Shown: positions 47,821-56,349 of the stretch, piece by piece
Position numbering within the stretch: position 1 is the stretch's first letter
Layout of the letters: every line of letters begins with the position of its first letter
NCBI RefSeq assembly: GCF_018991925.1
Contig: NW_024738608.1
Coordinates: forward strand, 2,880,443 to 2,944,442
Length of the DNA: 64,000 nucleotides
Source: Homarus americanus
Taxonomy: Eukaryota > Arthropoda > Malacostraca > Decapoda > Nephropidae
Direction of reading: 5' to 3'
The notes under the pieces: model-generated
The model's input: the letters and a program-made list of their open reading frames with translations, nothing else
Told to the model about the DNA's origin: nothing
The model's database searches: none
Program-made: the position numbers and the translations under genes

Positions 47821-48326
47821 GATGGTTTTTAATCATTGATCAAGTCCGAGGGAATTGAAGTTGTGATTTAAAGTTGCAAGTATAGACAAGTATTTTAATG
47901 ATGGATAATCTGATTTTTGAGTGATACTTGCAGGTGAATAACATTGATTTGAGTACAGAAATGTAAGAAGAATTTTTGAAAATTTATACAGTACTGAAGT
48001 CATGTGTGTCATTGTGTGTTTTGTGTTTGTGTTTTATCCAGTGTTAATATGTATTAATACTTGCAGAAGTTGTGGATTAACTTTGGTGACGTTGAGGTAA
48101 GGGAGTCCACACTGTGTCTGAGAAGTGTCTCAAGTGGTTCACCTATGGAATACCATAGGACTTTCGGTCTCCAGTTGATGTGAGTTATAATTTTTGGTGC
48201 CATGTTAAGAGGTTGCATAGTGTTGTAGGATACCATTGATCAATTAAGGTTGTAGTAGTACAGGAGAGTAGTTGTATTAAGCGGTTCGTATTTGTCTTGG
48301 GCCGAGAGGTAGCACTTTAGGTCAAA
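47821..48326 (+). other. Gypsy3 leader
   Basis: About 500 bp of T/G-rich leader with no supported frame, ending in a good initiation context (AAAATGG) at the gag start. Confidence 0.6.
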
Positions 48327-49256
48327 ATGGCCGAGTCAGTAGAACAGGGAAGTACCATAGTTGGGGACACATTGGCAGAGAGATTGGAAGAGGCTTTGCT
48401 GATCAACGCGAGACAATACTCGGCGTTAGAAGAATCACAGACACAGGTTAAGGAACTAAAACAAGAACTCCAGGAACTAAAACAAACACTCCAGCATGCA
48501 CAAGGCCCAAACAATGAGCAAGAGTCAGTTGTAGGAGATGACACCACTCCACTACCAAACAGTAGGAACACCGTCAACGTAAACATTCCATGCCACTTTA
48601 ACCATACGGATAAGCTAACATTGGAAGAATTGCAGAGCTTACAGGTAGACGAGGTCCTAAGTAAGTTTTTTCGGAAAGTTGAAAGATGTGTGACAGAGGA
48701 TGAGGGAAGAATATCAACTGCCCTGAGTTGGATGGAAAACAGCGTGGCCAAATTGGTACGGCCATTGTTAGTGGCAGTTAGTGAGGACTGGGACAGTTTC
48801 AGAAAGGTTATGTTAAGATTAAAGTTAGGACCATCCACCGAAGATGAAGCATGGGAGGTGTTGAAACGAATCGTGTATAACGTGAATGATAACCCCCGAT
48901 ATTATGTATGTGACATGAGAGCAAGGTTGGCAGTCATGGAGAAGAAGTTTGGAGCAATAACCACTAAAGATACTTACATAATACAAAGACTGTACAGAGC
49001 TGTGCCTAAACCAATGCAGAGAGACTTGACCCCCTATATACAAGACTGCCGTACATTGGATTCATTTGTAAGAATGTTAGAGCGAAGTAGGAGTGAATAT
49101 CTGGGTGGGGATAGCAGGGACTTATATCACGTTAGACAATCCCGCCAAGAACAAGTACGACCCACGACAGACTTTGAAAATTATAGAGTTCGGGGAGACT
49201 ACCATATGAACGAGACTGACGGAAGACGGGCTCAGAACACGGGACGTAAAGGATGA
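48327..49256 (+). CDS. Gypsy3 gag
   Basis: 309 codons from ATG 48327 in AAAATGG context. Residues 25-65 form a coiled coil (ARQYSALEESQTQVKELKQE and on). The middle is a capsid-like helical region (WMENSVAKLVRPLLVAVSED, then RLYRAVPKPMQRDLTPYI near 225-245). The C-terminus is basic with TGRKG before TGA. No CCHC zinc knuckle is seen in the frame, nor clearly in the 200 bp to the protease. Capsid protein is the expected role, by position and composition. Confidence 0.75.
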   Translation: MAESVEQGSTIVGDTLAERLEEALLINARQYSALEESQTQVKELKQELQELKQTLQHAQGPNNEQESVVGDDTTPLPNSRNTVNVNIPCHFNHTDKLTLEELQSLQVDEVLSKFFRKVERCVTEDEGRISTALSWMENSVAKLVRPLLVAVSEDWDSFRKVMLRLKLGPSTEDEAWEVLKRIVYNVNDNPRYYVCDMRARLAVMEKKFGAITTKDTYIIQRLYRAVPKPMQRDLTPYIQDCRTLDSFVRMLERSRSEYLGGDSRDLYHVRQSRQEQVRPTTDFENYRVRGDYHMNETDGRRAQNTGRKG

Positions 49257-49458
49257 CGTCTAACACTAAAATTGAGCACAGGGACGAATGGCAGGTATTG
49301 TGAGAGGAGACAGCTAAGAGCCCACACACTGTCCTCCAGGCCTGTTGCATTCTTATTATGCTAAAACATGAGATGAACCGGTTTCACCATCAACCAGGAC
49401 GCTGTTAGGAATCACTCTTCACACGACTACTTATATCCACCACACCCAGTTCTCTGTA
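49257..49458 (+). other. Gypsy3 gag-protease spacer
   Basis: About 200 bp with stops in all frames, where a nucleocapsid zinc knuckle would be expected. A CERR...C remnant can be imagined but not supported. Either a small deletion or a shift has removed the end of gag. Confidence 0.4.
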
Positions 49459-50037
49459 TTGTTACCCAGGAGGGACACAATTTGTCTAGCATTGGTTGAT
49501 ACGGGTAGTGAAGCTACTATCATTAAAGATAGCTTGGTTAGTGCCTTGAAGGTGGGGCCCATTAGGCCTTGTACCCAAAGATATGTAGCTATTAACGGGG
49601 AAGAGTTTAAGACCCTAGGCACTGTTGTCATCAGTGTACAGTTGTCCCGTAGGAAAAGAATCCGTCACCAAACCGTAATAGTGGAAGATAACATGTTGGA
49701 TACTGATGTATTATTGGGAGCAGACATTTTAGGCAGATTTGGAGTTTGGTGGCATCACGAAAAAAATCAGTTCAGTTGGGGGGGTCATAAACAAGTTTAT
49801 TGGACACCAAGTCATGGAGGAAAGTTGCGAACGGTTGTCAAAGTCAAACAGTTCACGAAGGCTTCGATCTTATCTTCCCCCAAGGAGCTAACTAGCTTAC
49901 ACATTGATAGGAAGACTACAATAAGTGGGCACAGTTCTCAGATTAGGCCAGTTAAAGTGAAGGTAGGGGTAGGTCAGACCATAAGTATTAGATTTACGCA
50001 TAAGGGGCTGAAACAACACCCGGATATGTGTGTGTGA
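49459..50037 (+). CDS. Gypsy3 retropepsin (protease)
   Basis: An aspartic protease of the retropepsin type, which cuts the Gag-Pol polyprotein. It shows LALVDTGSEATIIKDSL (catalytic DTG) near residues 10-25 and VLLGADILGRFGVWW near 90-105, the second conserved region. No ATG opens the frame, as usual for internal Pol parts. It ends at TGA 50035-50037 inside ATGTGTGTGTGATAG. Removing one TG pair would join it in frame with pol (HPDMC then VIVQDDSC), so the split looks like dinucleotide slippage. Confidence 0.8.
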   Translation: MLPRRDTICLALVDTGSEATIIKDSLVSALKVGPIRPCTQRYVAINGEEFKTLGTVVISVQLSRRKRIRHQTVIVEDNMLDTDVLLGADILGRFGVWWHHEKNQFSWGGHKQVYWTPSHGGKLRTVVKVKQFTKASILSSPKELTSLHIDRKTTISGHSSQIRPVKVKVGVGQTISIRFTHKGLKQHPDMCV

Positions 50038-53000
50038 TAGTCCAAGATGATTCCTGTGTTTATGTTCCTATGAGTAATGTTTCAGAGCAGCCAGTTTGTT
50101 TGAGTCCGGGTGCGGTTTTAGGTGAATATGAAGTAGTTAATGATGAGGAATTCTGTTACTTTGATGATGAAGGGAATAATCTCGGAACTATCTCACACAT
50201 TTATGAAGAGTTAGGTGAGGTAGGCCGGTCTGTAGACATACCCCTGTGCTCACCACATCACCTGGCCCTACAGAGAGAAGAGGATAAGAGGTCTAACAAA
50301 ATCCCCTTAAGACTGACGCATGATGTGAAATTCCCAACTCAATGCTTACTTTGTAGGGGTATGGAAAATTCCCCAGTCCACAAAATTAGACGAGCTCAGG
50401 AAGTACTAAATTCTATGGTACCAGACTGTGATGAAGTGACACGTGGGGAAACTAGACAGGACAAATTAAAAGAGTTAATTAGGACCCAGCAATGGCCACA
50501 CTTAGATAGGGACATGCGGACACACTTGCAACAGGTGGTAATGAATCATGATGCGTTGTTTGTATTAGGTCCAAATGAAATCGGCACCATTAAGGGTTTG
50601 CCAGCTAACATTCCATTGGTTAATGAACAACCTGTAAGAGGACCTCAGTATAGGTATCCCGAGAAAGCCAAGGGTACTATTAAAGAAATGATGAGAGACA
50701 TGAGAGATAGGGACATCATTGAACCATCAACCGCTGTCTGGCTATCACCTATCGTGTTAGTAACTAAACCTAATGGGTCGAAACGTATGTGCCTTGATTT
50801 CCGAGCAGTCAACAAACACCTGAAAATAGATATACAACCTTTGCCAAGATTGGATGAATTAGTTGAGAAGGCTGCCGGAAATAAATATTATGCCACCTTA
50901 GATTTGAAGGATGCTTTCTATCAGGTAATTCTTGACCCCCACAGTAGAGATATAACCACCTTCAGTGATGGGTATAATTTATGGCGGTTCAAACGCCTCC
51001 CTTTTGGTTTGTCAGCCAGCCCAGCCGTTTTTACGAGGGAAGTAAACAGGGTCTTAGCTCCTTTAGCAGAAGAAGATTGGGTCAGGAACTATCTAGATGA
51101 TGTCATAGTGTGGGCTCCTGATTTCAATACCCTCATGGGCCGATTGGCTAAAGTATTTGACAGGTTTGTGAATATGGGAATCAAATTAAACCTATCTAAA
51201 TGTCAGTTTGGTCAGAGACAAGTAAAATTCTTAGGACATATTGTTTCAGAGAAAGGCATTGAGCCGGATCCAGAGAATGTAAAAGCAGTAACAGACTGTA
51301 AACCACCCACTAATGTCAAACAAGTCCGACAATTTTTAGGGGTGTGCGGGTTTTATCGTAAGCATGTTTCAAATTTTGCTAAGATTGCATATCCTATCAC
51401 AGAACTCACTAAGAAACAAGCTGCCTTTGCCTGGACAGCTGAATGCCAGACAGCTTTTGACACGTTAAAGCGGACATTAGCTTCCTTTCCAGTACTAGTA
51501 AAAGTGGACATGGATAAACCATTTGAGCTACACAGTGACGCTAGTAATTTCTGTGTAGGAGCCTCACTAAATCAATTACAGGATGACGGTTCTTTGCGTC
51601 CTGTTGGGTATTTCTCTCGGAAGCTAAAGCCCGCGGAAACACGGTATTCCACCACCGACCAAGAAGCATTGGGGATAGTGTTAGCCTGTAGATTTTTCCA
51701 TCATTTTCTGTGGGGTTCCCAATTCACCATCAAGACTGACCACCAGCCGTTAACGTCTGTTTTTAACAAGAAAACTAAAAGTCAAAGAATGAATAGATGG
51801 ATGTTGGAAATGAGGGATTACATATATAAGATAGAGTACAAACCTGGAAAGGCAAATCTAGTCGCGGACGCATTGAGTAGGCCGGTAGGGGCCCTAAGGA
51901 AAGTAGCCAGGGGTAGGATGGTAGGTCAGCTCCCTCAGCTAGATGGTTTAACGCCTCGGCAGTTAGGAATAGAACAAAGAAAAGACGAGAGGTGGGAAAC
52001 ATTGGCTAGTTATTTAGAAGGAGGACAGGTACCCAAACATAAATATCCAAAGACGACTATTGACAAATTTGAAGTCGCGGAGGGGGTATTGTATTTAGTA
52101 AAGGAACAAATTGACAAAGCATTGCTGTACTGCCTTGTAATACCTGATCATTTGCGTAAAGCAGCACTAGAGTGGGCACATAACAGAGAGGCCTCAGGTC
52201 ACTTAGGACAGTGGAAGACTATAGCCAGAGTAGAAGGCCTTTTCTATTGGCCAAATTATCGCAGAGACTGTGTGAAATTTGTAGAATCATGTGAAGTGTG
52301 TCAAAGGTTCAAAGGGACGAAAGGGTTAGAACAGCAATGGCAGGGGATGTCAGAAGTAACTAAACCTTTGGAGAGAGTATCTGTGGACTTGACAGACTTA
52401 CATAATAGTGCGAAGGGGTATCGCTATGTGTTGACCGTCATAGATCACTATTCTAGGTTTGTCAATTTCTACCCGTTGAGAACCAAATCCACTCAGGAAG
52501 TGACCAGGGAATTTAGTAAATTCATTCATGTCTTCGGTAGCCCTGGAGTAGTCATTGCAGATAATGGAGGGGAATTTACAGCAACACAATTTAGAGAACT
52601 ATGTAACGTAACTGGCATTAAGAACTATTTTACATTGCCTTACCACCCTAGAGGTAATAGTGTCACAGAGAGAATGCACAGGACCTTTAAAACAACACTT
52701 GCAATCATGTGTGAAGATAATCCACTTCAGTGGCCAAAATTTCTCAGTCCCGTGCAGTCGGCTCTGAACACGTCTGTCCATGCCACAACTGGAGTACAGC
52801 CTCATTTTGCTTTCTTTTCAAGGCATGTACAAAGACAAGTAGGAATTGACTTACCTATAATAGAGAGTGAGAGCAGTCAAGAGTTGAAGGAAGCCCATAG
52901 GTTGATAAAAGAGGTGTCTGCCAGGATGTCGCGAGAGACCAGAGAGAGAGCAAATAGATCAAGAACGAACCAAACTATGCAGTTAGGAGAAACAGTATGG

Positions 53001-53339
53001 GTGAGGAATGAATGGCCCAACCCTGGGACCAGTAGGAAGTTGAATACCAAGTGGAAGGGTCCGTACACTATAACAGAAATTATACGAGATGGTGCCGCAT
53101 ATGAGTTGACTAACCCCTTGGATGAAAGTGAGGTAATAAAGAGAGCGGCTGAGAAAGTAAAGAGGTATGTAAGTAGAGACATGTTTGTTCAGCTGAATGA
53201 GTCCTTCCTTCCACCCTGTGATTCTTCCTCGGGGTCAGACGAAACAGATGAGGACAGTGATGACGGAAATGTGGAAGGTCAACCTGCAAGTAGATTCCCT
53301 GTGAGGCAGAGGAGACCAGTAGTTAGAATGGATTTGTAG
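50028..53339 (+). CDS. Gypsy3 pol: reverse transcriptase, RNase H, integrase
   Basis: 1103 codons without interruption, the most intact pol of the window. Reverse transcriptase: KPNGSKRMCLDFRAVNK, LDLKDAFYQV, LPFGLSASP, and YLDD near residue 355. RNase H: ELHSDASNFCVGASL and KTDHQPL. Integrase: HHCC finger near 715-756 (HNREASGHLG, CEVC) and D-D-E in RVSVDLTD (about 785), ADNGGEF (845), and VTERMHR (880). The C-terminal domain has WKGPYTITEI...YELTNP (GPY/F type) near 1010. A Glu/Asp/Ser-rich tail ends at TAG 53339. The order RT-RH-IN is typical of Ty3/Gypsy. The protease is separate, in the preceding shifted frame. Confidence 0.92.
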   Translation: MCVIVQDDSCVYVPMSNVSEQPVCLSPGAVLGEYEVVNDEEFCYFDDEGNNLGTISHIYEELGEVGRSVDIPLCSPHHLALQREEDKRSNKIPLRLTHDVKFPTQCLLCRGMENSPVHKIRRAQEVLNSMVPDCDEVTRGETRQDKLKELIRTQQWPHLDRDMRTHLQQVVMNHDALFVLGPNEIGTIKGLPANIPLVNEQPVRGPQYRYPEKAKGTIKEMMRDMRDRDIIEPSTAVWLSPIVLVTKPNGSKRMCLDFRAVNKHLKIDIQPLPRLDELVEKAAGNKYYATLDLKDAFYQVILDPHSRDITTFSDGYNLWRFKRLPFGLSASPAVFTREVNRVLAPLAEEDWVRNYLDDVIVWAPDFNTLMGRLAKVFDRFVNMGIKLNLSKCQFGQRQVKFLGHIVSEKGIEPDPENVKAVTDCKPPTNVKQVRQFLGVCGFYRKHVSNFAKIAYPITELTKKQAAFAWTAECQTAFDTLKRTLASFPVLVKVDMDKPFELHSDASNFCVGASLNQLQDDGSLRPVGYFSRKLKPAETRYSTTDQEALGIVLACRFFHHFLWGSQFTIKTDHQPLTSVFNKKTKSQRMNRWMLEMRDYIYKIEYKPGKANLVADALSRPVGALRKVARGRMVGQLPQLDGLTPRQLGIEQRKDERWETLASYLEGGQVPKHKYPKTTIDKFEVAEGVLYLVKEQIDKALLYCLVIPDHLRKAALEWAHNREASGHLGQWKTIARVEGLFYWPNYRRDCVKFVESCEVCQRFKGTKGLEQQWQGMSEVTKPLERVSVDLTDLHNSAKGYRYVLTVIDHYSRFVNFYPLRTKSTQEVTREFSKFIHVFGSPGVVIADNGGEFTATQFRELCNVTGIKNYFTLPYHPRGNSVTERMHRTFKTTLAIMCEDNPLQWPKFLSPVQSALNTSVHATTGVQPHFAFFSRHVQRQVGIDLPIIESESSQELKEAHRLIKEVSARMSRETRERANRSRTNQTMQLGETVWVRNEWPNPGTSRKLNTKWKGPYTITEIIRDGAAYELTNPLDESEVIKRAAEKVKRYVSRDMFVQLNESFLPPCDSSSGSDETDEDSDDGNVEGQPASRFPVRQRRPVVRMDL

Positions 53340-53514
53340 GAAATCTAGTTCCAGAATATTGCTTCAATTGAATATTATTGGCTTTACAGTTGTTAGGTTG
53401 ATTTGTTGAATTATACAGTTTTGGGCGGGGGAGGCAGTTGCTCAGATGGTTTGTCGGGATGCTTTTTGAAGATCAACTATTAGTAGTGGTCTCTATATTG
53501 TCAGAATGTTTTTT

Positions 53515-53875
53515 TTGGGTTGTTGACTTCGTCAGTCGTACTGAAGTCACCCCAACATTATAAATCCCAGTTCTTATGAACTGAAGTCCGGAAATCCAGT
53601 TGCTGCCTATGTTGTCGAAAGAAAAAATCTCAGTTTATGTGTGTCAAAAGTTTGTGGGTTGTTGACTTCGTCAGTCGTACTGAAGTCACCCCAACATTAT
53701 AAATCCCAGTTCTGAGGAACTGAAGTCCGGAGGTCCAGTTGCTGCCTATGTTGTCGAAAAGAAAAAAGCTCAGTTTATGTGTGTCGGAAGTTTTGTTTGG
53801 GTTGTTGACTCGCTCCGGGTGAGGGAGTCACCCCGACCTTCAAATGCCAGTTCTGTTGAACTGTGAGATAGAAAA
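53515..53875 (+). repeat. 138-bp tandem repeat with two hairpins per unit
   Basis: Hairpin 1: TGACTTC/GAAGTCA at 53524-53549 and again in copy two; copy three has TGACTC/GAGTCA. Hairpin 2: CAGTTC-loop-GAACTG at 53568-53583, 53707-53722 and 53848-53863, with loops TTAT, TGAG and TGTT. Confidence 0.85.
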
Positions 53876-54203
53876 TACGGGTTTTGTGTTATGAGCCCCA
53901 AAGTGTATGTCTAGAAACATGGTTTTGGTGTTGAAAAGGTGAATTATTATTGAAAGGAAGTAGTAATCTGAGGAAGTGTCTGATGTAACTAATTCCCCAT
54001 TCATAGACAAGAATTTAAATTCCTTAGGATATGTAATTTCATGCAGAGAACTTTTGTTGTAGATGTAATGTCAAAGAGTCACTGTTTATGTGCTGGTACC
54101 AAAAGTAGGTTGAGGTATTACGCTGATGAACTGTTAAGGGAATGTTCCCTATACTATATTGTACTGAGATAAGAATTGATAAGTTGTGGTATGTATAGGT
54201 AAC

Positions 54204-54340
54204 GGAGACTCGAGTATGAAAAGTTTGTCTCCTTATAATTTTCTCTTTACTGATATATTGTATACCGAACTAGCAGGATTGTAAACGGTTGTCTGATGTA
54301 TATGGTAGCGGAGACGCTCGTAGGAAACGTTTAAGTCTCC
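54204..54340 (+). repeat. Repeated GGAGAC/GTCTCC hairpin
   Basis: The stem GGAGAC...GTCTCC occurs at 54204-54232 and 54310-54340. The loop sequences differ in length and base content while the six stem pairs are the same. Confidence 0.7.
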
Positions 54341-54456
54341 TTATGTTTTGTGTGTTGGATTAAGGTACTCTAATCATGAACTGTTAGGATGTTGTAAAAT
54401 GTATGTACACTACAGCGTTAGTGCTTTGCATATTATTTTGCATAATATGAACCTTT

Positions 54457-54471
54457 GGGAGGGGAAGGCTA
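54457..54471 (+). promoter_or_regulatory. Gypsy3 polypurine tract
   Basis: GGGAGGGGAAGGCTA lies directly before the 3' LTR start TGTACTG, the expected plus-strand primer site. Confidence 0.85.
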
Positions 54472-56349
54472 TGTACTGCGCACATCATTGTCATCCCTAA
54501 AAATCCCATCTAATTCATATTACGCTACATAACATTCAAATGCACAGCGCTTGTAGAACCCCAGAAAACGGGAAACATTGAGAAAGGACAACTCCCCTAC
54601 TCAAGGTTCCTAGACCATGTGTGGTATTGTACCCAGGTATAATTATATCATATCAAGTGTATGTATTCATAGCATTAAGGATCACTCAGGGTAGGCATAA
54701 GATGAATGTTAAAGTCCAGTTGAGCCGGACTAGGGTACTGTAAGACTAAGTGTGGAGCAGGGTTTGAAGGTCCTACTATTTACGTCTGTGAGCGTGTAGC
54801 GAACCTAACTCCAACAGATATCATATGAAAATACATGAGAACAATGATCGGGAAAAAGGGATAAATGTATCAGAACTATGTGAGGTGTTGACAGTGATCT
54901 AGAAACTATACTAGAAAGGAAATATCGTGTATGCGTCGGTATGAATTTAATACACCTCGTAGCCTCACGTGACATATACCCACGACAGGTACAGTGATCA
55001 GAGAATCTGAGGTCTGTGTTCAAATAGTGCGCTGTGTGAGAGGAGGATCCCTCATTACAGTTTTTAAGTGAAGTTGATACACCCCCGCCATGATCATTCG
55101 GCTTTTGTTTCAAGGCGCGTCATGTACCCGCCTCAGATGCCCGTTGATATTAAAATCCCAGGCATTTAACCAAGCACTAGCAAACCAAGACCTGACCTTA
55201 GTGTATAAGTTAGGATTAATATATGTGTTTATAAGAAATGAGTGACAATATACCGTAAAGTGTTCAGGGGAGAACCATAAGAAACAAAAATGTAAATTGA
55301 GGATTGGAAACTGTAGGCCTATGTGACGAGAAGCGGCGGGAAGCCGGCCTTAGTCTTTCCCGTTCTGCCGTCAACACAGGTCAGTGTCCTAGCGGGCTAT
55401 ATCCCGCCCTACAATTAAGGTTGATAAATAACAGTGACTACAGTTTAAAGCTTTGCCGGATATATAAGTGTGATAGGGATGTGTTAAGGGATGGGATAAC
55501 CGCCCGTCAGGCATTATTGCTTAGTCTTTCCCGTTCTGCCGTCAACACAGGTGCCACGTGGTTGGGGTATCTTGCCGCCCGGCCGCCATTGTCTCCTGGA
55601 GCGCCACACCAGGTGGGGAATTACTCCCCACTATACCAGTCCACTATGAACCGGTGGATTCCCAGCGCACCACTCCACATGAATAGTCACAACTAAGGAG
55701 ACCGTGAGAAACTGCGGTCGTCACTTGGAGCGACCTATAATACCAGGCGTAGAAATAGTGCTGGTATGTCTCTAGGTGAAGCCCTCGTCTTACCCACCGA
55801 GGGCGGTGTGCGAACGAGGGGCCCGTTGTGTAGACCTAAAAGTCACAAGGAGTCACATACTTGCAGGTATGGAGTGTAACAGGTGTGTTGCGATGGTGCT
55901 ACTATGTATGATAACCGACGGTGCTACAAGCCACACCAGTGGAACAGTCTGATGTGTTAAGGGATATTGTAAGAAGGAACGACCGAGATACGGCGTTCAC
56001 CGATTGTTGTGCAATAAGTGGGTGGATGACCCGCCAGTAATGTAGGAGTCTGGGGCCCAGTTGGGTAACCAAAATTCCGTTGTTCTTCTGAGGAAGGCCA
56101 GTTCATGTATGTTTTTTTTACCAGTGTGTTTTATAAGAAATAAATCAATGAAGACATGTTATGGTTTCACCCTTCTTTACCCTTATCGATCTGATCAATG
56201 GAAAACCTAACCCAATGCCTAGTTCACTCTGCCCGCTACCTAACGAGCTACATGCTGTCCAGAGGGGGTCTGGTGGCAGCGACCCTTAGAAATTAAGATT
56301 AGAGTTAAGTTATCCCCTTAGATTTAGTGACCCCAGATCTGGCAGTATA
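54472..56349 (+). repeat. Gypsy3 3' LTR (middle LTR of the composite), mosaic
   Basis: 1878 bp. Up to about 55830 it follows the 5' LTR (few differences). From about 55840 to the end it follows the third LTR at 60150-60667 much better than the 5' LTR. Its end GGCAGTATA runs without primer-binding site or target duplication into the 24-bp satellite. Confidence 0.85.

Larger units (their letters stand above)
53340..54456 (+). other. Gypsy3 3' non-coding region with repeated hairpins
   Basis: No env-like frame. A unit of about 138 bp is repeated about 2.6 times at 53515-53875, and a second repeated hairpin block is at 54190-54345 (two copies, about 106 bp apart). Each unit holds stems that persist although loops and some stem bases differ. 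The region ends at the polypurine tract. Confidence 0.7.
45947..56349 (+). mobile_element. Gypsy3: Ty3/Gypsy LTR retrotransposon with 1.85-kb LTRs
   Basis: LTRs at 45947-47799 and 54472-56349 start TGTACTGCGCACATC and end GGCAGTATA, giving short inverted ends TGTACTG/CAGTATA. A TGG-starting primer site and a polypurine tract are in place. Coding order is gag, protease, pol. The left flank is CR1-A sequence ending in ATAT, and its partner ATAT is found after the third LTR at 60668-60671, not after the second LTR. This element is thus the left part of a larger composite. Confidence 0.9.
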
